Of a stretch of DNA of 11,624 nucleotides, positions 1 to 5,737 are shown piece by piece. The notes beneath the pieces were generated by a model. It saw only the letters and a program-made list of their open reading frames with translations, searched no databases and was not told the DNA's origin. Both the position numbers and the translations under genes were made by a program. Position 1 is the stretch's first letter; every line of letters begins with the position of its first letter. Source of the DNA: Clostridiales bacterium (GTDB lineage Bacteria > Bacillota > Clostridia > Oscillospirales > Ruminococcaceae); NCBI GenBank assembly GCA_012800685.1, contig JAAZIT010000013.1:1-11624 (forward strand), given 5' to 3'.

Positions 1-67
1 CATTAACTAGGGTTTTTTCAACATGGTGATAATATTTATCTTTACCTAGTGATTTTAAAATACTCAT
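1..67 (-). CDS. Partial unknown gene downstream of the LysR regulator, cut by the window edge
   Basis: Directly after the LysR stop codon there is an ATG (complement of 65-67) that opens a reading frame of 22 codons and stays open to the window edge. The translation begins MSILKSLGKDKYYHHVEKTL. A GGAGGG ribosome site (complement of 78-83) lies 10 nt upstream, inside the last codons of the regulator, so the two genes are probably co-transcribed and translationally coupled (5 nt gap). The fragment is too short to assign a family. It has no signal peptide or hydrophobic start, so a cytosolic protein is likely but not certain. The open frame, ATG and ribosome site are seen; operon membership is inferred. 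Confidence 0.6.
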   Translation of the reverse strand, partial: MSILKSLGKDKYYHHVEKTLVN

Positions 68-72
68 TTAAA

Positions 73-1035
73 CTATACCCTCCACGTTCCAATATCCACA
101 AGCTCTTTAAGCATTAGGGGATACTCAAGTGCCGCCTTTGAAAGATAACTATTTTTTCGTGACACTAAGCAAATTTTTGTTGTTCCTAAAGGGTGCTCAA
201 GTGGGTAATATTTGGGGTGGTCTAGAAAGTTCCCGAACTTAGCAATAGTATCAGGAATTAGCGAAACCCCTAGTCCTTGATTAACGAAGGAAAATAGTGT
301 TTCACTTGTTCTAACACTTAGTGCAATTTTAGGCTTAAATCCAAAATCCCTGCATATTTCAAATAGCTTATCCTCCATAGAGGTAGTTGTTAAAAAAGGA
401 AGTTCCTTAACAAGCTTTAAATCAAGAGGATTCATGCTTGCAGTAAGCATTTTCATGGTGCTTTTTCTTATATCATCGACTGTGAGCAGCTTATCTTCTG
501 AAAGGTTAGGTGTTTCAAGACTTTGGGGTACTGCTAAATACATACGTTCAGTTGAAAGCTCCTCAACATCAAGGTTCTTTGTATCAAAGCTTCCTGCACC
601 AACATATAAGTCAAGCTCCCCTGTTTTAACCATTTCAAGGAGATTTTTACTATTATCCTCAATAATTGACACGCTTATGCCCTCGTGCTTCCTACAAAAC
701 TCTGAAACACTCTTTGAAAGCATTTGAGAGGCATAGAAAAAGGTTGCACCAATTTTTAAAGAGCCTGTTTTAAGCTCCGTTATATCTGCTAGTTGGTTTG
801 TCATATTTTCTTCTGCTGACTTTATTGTCTCACAGGTGTGTAGGCAAATTTCCCCTGCTTTCGTTAGGCGAATGGGATTAACGCTTCTATCAAAAAGCTT
901 TACACCAAGCTGGCTCTCCATGTTTTGTATATACTGGCTTAGTGAGGGTTGGGTTATAAAAAGCTTTTGGGCTGTTTTTGAGAAGCTCCTTAGCTTTGCG
1001 AGAGTAAGAAAATACTCAATTTGTTGGCTTGTCAA
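73..1035 (-). CDS. LysR-type transcriptional regulator (TTG start)
   Basis: A 320-residue protein of normal LysR-family length. Residues 1-60 form the winged helix-turn-helix DNA-binding domain, with the typical core SFSKTAQKLFITQPSLSQYI (about 17-36) and the LFDRS segment near 48-52. A linker helix follows, then a two-lobed effector-binding domain (about 90-305) containing the typical QGLGVSLIP stretch. The start is TTG at 1035-1033: no ATG or GTG lies in frame between it and its AGGAGG ribosome site 7 nt upstream, and the protein then begins TSQQIEYFLTLA, where this family normally begins. It is divergent from the CE2/CE4 deacetylase operon, so it probably controls that operon and itself. 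The effector is unknown. A second gene follows on the same strand. Confidence 0.93.
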   Translation of the reverse strand: MTSQQIEYFLTLAKLRSFSKTAQKLFITQPSLSQYIQNMESQLGVKLFDRSVNPIRLTKAGEICLHTCETIKSAEENMTNQLADITELKTGSLKIGATFFYASQMLSKSVSEFCRKHEGISVSIIEDNSKNLLEMVKTGELDLYVGAGSFDTKNLDVEELSTERMYLAVPQSLETPNLSEDKLLTVDDIRKSTMKMLTASMNPLDLKLVKELPFLTTTSMEDKLFEICRDFGFKPKIALSVRTSETLFSFVNQGLGVSLIPDTIAKFGNFLDHPKYYPLEHPLGTTKICLVSRKNSYLSKAALEYPLMLKELVDIGTWRV

Positions 1036-1048
1036 GGCTATTCCTCCT

Positions 1049-1092
1049 AAGTTATAGTGTTTAAGTTATAACTATTATCATAACATAACTAT
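1049..1092. promoter_or_regulatory. Predicted LysR operator: cluster of GTTAT/ATAAC half-sites
   Basis: In 39 bp there are GTTAT at 1051-1055 and 1065-1069, and ATAAC at 1068-1072, 1080-1084 and 1085-1089. The middle pair forms the perfect palindrome AGTTATAACT (1064-1073). The outer combinations give inverted repeats of about one helical turn (for example GTTATA 1051-1056 with TATAAC 1067-1072). Counted from the predicted start of the deacetylase operon (about 1128), 1064-1092 is about -64 to -36, where LysR-family activators usually bind. The repeats are seen; binding by the neighbouring regulator is inferred. Confidence 0.6.
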
Positions 1093-1105
1093 TTGATTAT
1101 TTCAA
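1077..1105 (-). promoter_or_regulatory. Promoter of the LysR regulator
   Basis: Minus-strand TTGAAA (-35, 1105-1100) and TATGAT (-10, 1082-1077), each one mismatch from the sigma-A consensus, with 17 bp between them. The -10 lies within the GTTAT/ATAAC half-site cluster, so a bound regulator would be expected to repress its own gene. Confidence 0.6.
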
Positions 1106-1121
1106 TACAACGTGTTACAAT
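1093..1121 (+). promoter_or_regulatory. Promoter of the CE2-CE4 deacetylase operon
   Basis: TTGATT (-35, 1093-1098) and TACAAT (-10, 1116-1121) with 17-bp spacing. The -35 abuts the opposing -35 of the regulator gene. The -35 is weak at its 3' end, fitting a promoter that needs an activator. Predicted start about 1128; the GGAGG ribosome site is at 1131-1135, so the leader is very short. Confidence 0.6.
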
Positions 1122-1142
1122 TATTAAAATGGAGGTAATACT

Positions 1143-2333
1143 ATGAAAATTAATATTAAAAAAATCACAGCCTTTATGCTTGCGGGAGCATTAGCCTGTT
1201 CAGTTTTGTCAGGCTGTTCAAAAGATGATTCTAGCAGTTCGAAAAATAACAGTTCGAACAATCAAAATTTAAATGCGGACGGTGTAATAATGAACAAGGA
1301 AAATGTAAAGCTTGCAGGAAGAACAACTTTAATTGAGGACACTCTATGGTTTGGTCTATCTGGTGCAGGAGTTGAATTTGAATTCACTGGAAAAAAGCTT
1401 GACATGACAATTGTCGGTGACGGAGCCGCATTTGGTGATGCAAACAATCAAGCAAGATTCGCTATTTATGTTGATGGCGAAAGGGTTATTGACAAAATGC
1501 TAGACGAGGAAGAAATGGTTGTTACTCCTGTTGACAATGCTGAAAGTAAAACTGTTACAGTTAAGGTTATAAAGCTTTCGGAAACAGCAATGTCAACCAT
1601 GGGAATAAAGCCTATTAAGCTTCAAGAGGGTGAGAAAATTACTCCTGTGGCTCAAAAAGAGTTAAAAATAGAGTTTATCGGCGACTCTATAACCTGCGGT
1701 TACGGTGTTGATGATGAGGTTAAGGAAAATCACTTTGCAACCACCACTGAGGACGTAACAAAAACCTATGCATACAAAACGGCACAGGCTTTAGATGCTG
1801 ATTACAGTATGTTTTCAATTAGTGGTTACGGAATTATAAGCGGTTACAGCTCCAACGGTAAAAAAGTTCCTGAACAGGCTCTTCCACAATATTACGGAAA
1901 GCTTGGTTACTCATGGAACAAGTTTGCAGAGGTTTCTGCTCCAAACGAGGTTGATTGGGATTTCTCAAATTATCAGCCTAACATTATAGTTATTAATCTT
2001 GGAACTAATGATAGTACATATTGCAAGGGCGACGAGAAAAAGCAGGAATATGTTGACGCATACAAGGAATTTTTAAAGCAGGTTCGTGAGGCTAATCCAA
2101 ACGCTGAAATATTCTGTACACTTGGAATTATGGGGGCGAATCTATATTCAAGCGTTGAAGAGGTTTGCTATAATTACACAGAAGAAACTGGCGACAGCAA
2201 GGTACATCCATTTAAATTTGACACTCAAGACGGAACACTTGGATATGCTGCTGACTGGCACCCAACTGAAGCAACTCACGAAAAATCTAGTCAATCTTTA
2301 GTAGAATTTATTAAGGAAACCATGGGGTTATAA
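1143..2333 (+). CDS. CE2-type SGNH carbohydrate esterase (acetyl-xylan/oligosaccharide deacetylase), lipoprotein
   Basis: A 396-residue exported lipoprotein. A lipoprotein signal peptide ends in lipobox LSGC (residues 22-25), then a Ser/Asn-rich tether (26-45). Residues about 48-170 fit the beta-sandwich domain that precedes the catalytic domain in carbohydrate esterase family 2. The SGNH hydrolase domain begins at about 174: block I IEFIGDSITCGYG with nucleophile Ser182, the glycine block SGYG near 227-230, the LGTND block at 286-290, and DWHPT at 371-375 carrying the catalytic His373. The GDSITCGYG form and two-domain plan are typical of CE2 acetyl esterases, which remove O-acetyl groups from xylan, mannan or gluco-oligosaccharides. 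It would act outside the membrane. It starts at ATG 1143, 7 nt after GGAGG, and is first in an operon with a CE4 deacetylase 4 nt downstream. Exact substrate unknown. Confidence 0.87.
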   Translation: MKINIKKITAFMLAGALACSVLSGCSKDDSSSSKNNSSNNQNLNADGVIMNKENVKLAGRTTLIEDTLWFGLSGAGVEFEFTGKKLDMTIVGDGAAFGDANNQARFAIYVDGERVIDKMLDEEEMVVTPVDNAESKTVTVKVIKLSETAMSTMGIKPIKLQEGEKITPVAQKELKIEFIGDSITCGYGVDDEVKENHFATTTEDVTKTYAYKTAQALDADYSMFSISGYGIISGYSSNGKKVPEQALPQYYGKLGYSWNKFAEVSAPNEVDWDFSNYQPNIIVINLGTNDSTYCKGDEKKQEYVDAYKEFLKQVREANPNAEIFCTLGIMGANLYSSVEEVCYNYTEETGDSKVHPFKFDTQDGTLGYAADWHPTEATHEKSSQSLVEFIKETMGL

Positions 2334-2337
2334 TATT

Positions 2338-3120
2338 ATGAAAAAACCTATTTTATTTCTTTTATTGGCGTTAGGGCTTTTTGGACTAGTGGGTTGTAAT
2401 AGCTCTAGTAATCAAAATAGTACTAAGGCGAATTCTAATCAAGAAAGCCTTGAAAGTCCAAATCAAGAGGAGGTCAAGAAAATCGTGTACGAAATAGATC
2501 CAACTAAGCCTATTATTGCTTTAACCTTTGATGATGGTCCAAATACCACAACCACAATGAGAGTTCTTGACAAATGCGAGGAATATGGTGTTGTTGCGTC
2601 CTTTTTTGTAATTGGAAACAACATAAATGAAAATAGTGCTGAGGCTATTAAACGAGCTTATGCCTTAGGCTGTGAGATTGACAATCATTCAAAAACCCAT
2701 GGGTATTTAAATAAAATGACTGAGGACGAGGTTAAGGCTGAAATTCAGTTCACAAATGACAAGGTTAAAGAGCTAATTGGAATTGAACCAAAGTTTTTCC
2801 GACCACCTTACATAGCCACAAGCTCAATTATGTATGACAGCATTGATATGCCTTTTATATGTGGAATTGGCTCTAATGACTGGGACGCAAAGGTTTCAGT
2901 TGAGGACAGAGCAGGAAAAATTCTTGACCAAATAAAAGACGGCTCAATAATTCTTCTTCATGATTCAGAGGGCAACCTTAAAACCGTTCAAGCTCTTGAT
3001 ATTCTAATTCCAGAGCTTAAAAAGCAGGGCTATCAGTTCGCAACAGTTTCAGAGCTTTTTGAAGCAAAGGGAGTTGCAATTGATCCAGAGGATTCAATGC
3101 TTTATTCTATAGTTGGATAA
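2338..3120 (+). CDS. Polysaccharide deacetylase (NodB/CE4), lipoprotein
   Basis: A 260-residue exported lipoprotein: hydrophobic signal with lipobox LVGC (17-20), a Ser/Asn/Gln linker to about 45, then one NodB-homology domain. All five CE4 motifs are intact: TFDDGP (63-68; catalytic base Asp65, metal ligand Asp66), HSKTH (117-121; metal ligands His117 and His121), RPPY (155-158), DWDA (181-184) and LLHD (206-209). The family hydrolyses N- or O-acetyl groups on peptidoglycan, chitin oligomers or xylan using a divalent metal; substrate cannot be told from sequence. Pairing with a CE2 lipoprotein in one operon favours hemicellulose acetate removal, but cell-wall modification is a real alternative. 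The ribosome site is weak (GGGG at 2324-2327), and only 4 nt separate it from the upstream stop, so translational coupling is likely. A terminator follows. Confidence 0.9.
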   Translation: MKKPILFLLLALGLFGLVGCNSSSNQNSTKANSNQESLESPNQEEVKKIVYEIDPTKPIIALTFDDGPNTTTTMRVLDKCEEYGVVASFFVIGNNINENSAEAIKRAYALGCEIDNHSKTHGYLNKMTEDEVKAEIQFTNDKVKELIGIEPKFFRPPYIATSSIMYDSIDMPFICGIGSNDWDAKVSVEDRAGKILDQIKDGSIILLHDSEGNLKTVQALDILIPELKKQGYQFATVSELFEAKGVAIDPEDSMLYSIVG

Positions 3121-3138
3121 ATTGAAGGTAAGTAAATT

Positions 3139-3168
3139 AAAGGACACTTTTTATGGGTGTCCTTTTTT
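3139..3168 (+). terminator. Rho-independent terminator of the deacetylase operon
   Basis: A 9-bp perfect stem AAAGGACAC/GTGTCCTTT (3139-3147 with 3157-3165), 9-nt loop, with a six-T run at 3163-3168. It starts 18 nt after the CE4 stop codon. Confidence 0.9.
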
Positions 3169-3290
3169 GTTTTAGGTATTGTATGGAAGTTAGAATTAGC
3201 AAAAACGCTTATAAAAGCAATTAAATATTGCAAAAACTTTAGGATATTTTAAAAAGCTTTAACATGGCTTATTTCCATTAGTTTAAGGTG

Positions 3291-3319
3291 TTGACAAAAG
3301 TTCTATTTTCATATATAAT
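3291..3319 (+). promoter_or_regulatory. Consensus sigma-A promoter of greA-lysS
   Basis: Perfect TTGACA (3291-3296) and perfect TATAAT (3314-3319) with the optimal 17-bp spacing, in line with strong constitutive housekeeping expression. The predicted start is near 3326, leaving a leader of about 40 nt. The rest of the 3121-3366 gap holds only the upstream terminator and AT-rich DNA. Confidence 0.9.
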
Positions 3320-3366
3320 ATTAGTTTGAATAAGATACTATTATTTAATATAAAGGAGTTCAGATT

Positions 3367-3846
3367 ATGGCTAATACAAAGACTAATAGAGTTTCAAGAG
3401 AAGGTTATCAGAAACTCGAAGACGAACGTGATTTTTTAGTTACCGTTAGAAGAAGCGAGGTTGCAGAAAAGCTTAAGGAAGCTCGTTCTTTCGGAGACCT
3501 TTCTGAAAATGCTGAGTACGACGAAGCTAAAAATGATCAGGCTATGCTTGAAGCAAAAATCAATGAAATTGATATGTTTCTTTCAAATGCTGTAATTGTT
3601 GACGATGAGGATATCACAACTCACGAGGTGAGCGTTGGTTCAATCGTAACTATTAAGGACTGTGAAAATGGCGATGTTGAGAAATACACCATAGTTGGTT
3701 CAACAGAATCTGATCCTGATAATCTAAAGATTTCTGACGAGTCACCTATTGGCAAAGCTGCTCTAAAGAAAAAAGTTGGAGACGTTTTTGAAGTAGACGC
3801 ACCAATCGGAACTTTGAAATTTGAAGTTCTCGAAATAAGCAAGTAA
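3367..3846 (+). CDS. greA: Transcription elongation factor GreA
   Basis: At 159 residues this is standard GreA length. It binds RNA polymerase and stimulates its intrinsic cleavage of backtracked RNA, rescuing stalled complexes. Residues about 8-78 form the coiled-coil finger that enters the secondary channel; its acidic tip GDLSENAEY (43-51) keeps the functional Asp44 and Glu47. Residues about 85-159 are the FKBP-like domain with the family signature ISDESPIGKAAL (122-133). Start ATG 3367 has AGGAG at 3354-3358, 8 nt upstream. lysS begins 24 nt after the stop with no terminator between, the common clostridial greA-lysS order. Confidence 0.97.
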   Translation: MANTKTNRVSREGYQKLEDERDFLVTVRRSEVAEKLKEARSFGDLSENAEYDEAKNDQAMLEAKINEIDMFLSNAVIVDDEDITTHEVSVGSIVTIKDCENGDVEKYTIVGSTESDPDNLKISDESPIGKAALKKKVGDVFEVDAPIGTLKFEVLEISK

Positions 3847-3870
3847 TTTTTTATCATAAAGGAGAAGCTA

Positions 3871-5469
3871 ATGAGCCAAGAAAATTTAAATACACCAGAG
3901 CAGGAAGTTATACAAGAAGACATTAATATTTTAAAGAAAATTAGAATAGACAAGCTAAACGAGCTTAAGGCAAAAAACAAAGACCCTTACGAGGTTACAA
4001 AATACGACGTTACCATTCAAAACGCTGTTGCAAGAAGTGATTATGAAGCTCTTGAAGCAAGACTTAAGGAACAATGTGGTGACGACCAAGAGGCTTTAAA
4101 GTTAGCTTTAGACGAAAATAAAGCAACAGTTAGAATTGCTGGAAGAATTAGAAGCTGGCGTGACATGGGTAAGGCGAATTTTATTGATGTTCGTGACGAT
4201 TCGGATAGAATGCAGGTTTACGTTCGCATGAACGACCTCGGTGAAGAAGAATTCGCTGAGTTTAAAAAGTGGGATATTGGTGACATTGTTGGTGTTGAGG
4301 GATTTATTTTTAGAACGAGACGTGGTGAGATTTCACTTCACGCTGAAAAAATACACCTTCTTTCAAAATCACTTCTTCCTCTTCCTGAAAAATGGCACGG
4401 TCTAAAGGATCAAGATATGAGATATCGTCAAAGATATGTGGATCTTATCTGTAATCCTGATGTTAAGGACACCTTTAGAAAGCGTTCCCAAATAATTAAA
4501 GAAATTAGAAACTATCTTGACAATATGGGTTATATTGAGGTTGATACACCTGTTTTGCACACACTTGAGATTGGTGCTTCTGCAAGACCATTTATCACTC
4601 ACCACAACACCCTTGATCTTGATATGTACCTTAGAATTGAGACGGAGCTTTATCTTAAAAGGCTTGTGGTAGGCGGTTTTGACAGAGTTTATGAGGTTGG
4701 ACGTATCTTTAGAAATGAGGGAATGGACACATCTCACAACCCTGAATTTACAACAATTGAAATGTATCAAGCCTACACAGATTATCTAGGTATGATGGAA
4801 ATTATTGAGGATATGTACAAGGTTATAACTAGAAATGTTTGTGGAACTGATAAAATTACTTATCAGGGCGTTGAAATTGACATGGGCAAGCCTTGGGAGA
4901 GACTAACTATGGTTGAGTCTGTTAAGAAGTATGCTGGAGTTGATTTTAACGATTGGGCAACAGATGAAGAAGCTGTAGCAGCAGCTAAGGCTCTTAATGT
5001 TGAGGTTGAAGAGGGCGAAGCAGTTACTAGAGGAAATGTTCTTGTGGCTTTATTCGACGCATTCGTTGAGGATAAGCTAATTCAGCCAACTATTATTTAC
5101 GATTATCCAGTGGAAAATTCTCCACTAGCTAAGAGAAAGCCATCTAATCCTGAATTTACGGAGCGTTTTGAATACTTTATTTACTGCCGTGAAATGGGTA
5201 ACGCTTTTTCAGAGCTTAATGACCCTATTGACCAAAAGGAACGTTTTGTTAAACAGGTTGAAGCAAAAAGAGCAACAGGTGCAAACGCTGAGGTTGACGA
5301 GGATTTTGTTACTGCACTTGAATATGGCTTACCACCAACTGGTGGCTTAGGCTTTGGTTTAGACAGATTAGTTATGCTTTTAACTGACAGCTCATCAATT
5401 AGAGATGTTCTTTTATTCCCAACTATGAAGCCTATTATTAACAACAGACAGCAGGAAACAGAAGAATAA
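3871..5469 (+). CDS. lysS: Lysyl-tRNA synthetase, class II
   Basis: Charges tRNA-Lys with lysine using ATP in the cytosol. The 532-residue protein has an N-terminal OB-fold anticodon-binding domain (about 86-170, with VRIAGRIRSWRDMGKANFID-type sequence) and a class II catalytic core: motif 1 around 211-228, motif 2 VGRIFRNEG (276-284) followed by HNPEFTTIE (289-297), the lysine-site segment EMGNAFSELND (441-451), and motif 3 GGLGFGLDR (491-499). It is somewhat longer than many bacterial LysS (about 490-505), partly from a charged stretch near 58-85. The loop after motif 1 reads TLEIGASARPF where most orthologues have a PGGA(S/A)ARPF form. AAAGGAG at 3858-3864 supports ATG 3871. Second gene of the greA operon. 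Confidence 0.97.
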   Translation: MSQENLNTPEQEVIQEDINILKKIRIDKLNELKAKNKDPYEVTKYDVTIQNAVARSDYEALEARLKEQCGDDQEALKLALDENKATVRIAGRIRSWRDMGKANFIDVRDDSDRMQVYVRMNDLGEEEFAEFKKWDIGDIVGVEGFIFRTRRGEISLHAEKIHLLSKSLLPLPEKWHGLKDQDMRYRQRYVDLICNPDVKDTFRKRSQIIKEIRNYLDNMGYIEVDTPVLHTLEIGASARPFITHHNTLDLDMYLRIETELYLKRLVVGGFDRVYEVGRIFRNEGMDTSHNPEFTTIEMYQAYTDYLGMMEIIEDMYKVITRNVCGTDKITYQGVEIDMGKPWERLTMVESVKKYAGVDFNDWATDEEAVAAAKALNVEVEEGEAVTRGNVLVALFDAFVEDKLIQPTIIYDYPVENSPLAKRKPSNPEFTERFEYFIYCREMGNAFSELNDPIDQKERFVKQVEAKRATGANAEVDEDFVTALEYGLPPTGGLGFGLDRLVMLLTDSSSIRDVLLFPTMKPIINNRQQETEE

Positions 5470-5483
5470 TATTATAAAAATTT

Positions 5484-5514
5484 GCTCTCACATTTAAATT
5501 GTGGGAGCTTTTTT
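5484..5514 (+). terminator. Rho-independent terminator of greA-lysS
   Basis: GCTCTCACA (5484-5492) pairs with TGTGGGAGC (5500-5508), 9 bp with one G-U, 7-nt loop, then six Ts at 5509-5514. It begins 15 nt after the lysS stop. Confidence 0.9.
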
Positions 5515-5525
5515 AGGCAAAAAAT

Positions 5526-5560
5526 AAAGTCCTGCACAATATGGTGCAGGGCTTTGCACC
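5526..5560. other. Second strong hairpin after lysS, with an alternative fold
   Basis: AAAGTCCTGCAC (5526-5537) pairs with GTGCAGGGCTTT (5544-5555): 12 bp with one G-U and a 6-nt loop. The downstream arm can instead pair GGTGCA (5543-5548) with TGCACC (5555-5560), so the two folds exclude each other. Only three Ts follow, which is poor for a terminator on the plus strand. It lies upstream of the cellulase promoter. It may be a back-up terminator, a stabilising 3' end or a dispersed repeat; function is not known. Confidence 0.55.
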
Positions 5561-5610
5561 TTCTCTTATTTCTATACAATTTTTCTTTTAAGCTATGGCT
5601 ATATATAATA

Positions 5611-5640
5611 TTGACTTTATTAATATGTTCATAGTATAAT
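5611..5640 (+). promoter_or_regulatory. Promoter of the GH5 cellulase gene
   Basis: TTGACT (-35, 5611-5616) and TATAAT (-10, 5635-5640) with 18-bp spacing, near consensus. The predicted start is near 5647, giving a leader of about 90 nt to the ATG at 5736. No clear CcpA (cre) site is visible around it. Confidence 0.75.
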
Positions 5641-5680
5641 GATTATATATTTTAATAAATACTTAAATAATGATAAAATT

Positions 5681-5737
5681 ATAGGAAAGTGGGTGCGTCC
5701 CTAGCAATCTTGATGTATCAAGATGGGGCATTTCTAT
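5681..5737 (+). promoter_or_regulatory. Potentially structured leader over the cellulase start codon
   Basis: The leader can fold on itself. ATAGGAA (5681-5687) can pair with TTTCTAT (5731-5737), 7 bp with one G-U, and this arm covers the first two bases of the ATG. Inside it lie GGG/CCC (5691-5693 with 5699-5701 or nearby) and a perfect 7-bp hairpin ATCTTGA/TCAAGAT (5707-5713 with 5718-5724, loop TGTA). The only ribosome-site-like sequence, GGGG at 5725-5728, sits directly against that hairpin. I do not recognise a known riboswitch class. The pairing is seen; a regulatory role is inferred. Confidence 0.35.

Noticed and set aside
434..727. 97-codon plus-strand frame inside the LysR gene
   Set aside because: Antisense shadow of a clear regulator; no ribosome site and no family resemblance.
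3199..3216. Possible catabolite-control (cre) site around AAAACGCTTAT
   Set aside because: Only the central AACGCTT resembles cre; the outer TG and CA positions do not fit, and it lies before housekeeping genes.
4402..4770. 122-codon minus-strand frame inside lysS
   Set aside because: Shadow of a strongly conserved gene; no start signal or recognisable domain.
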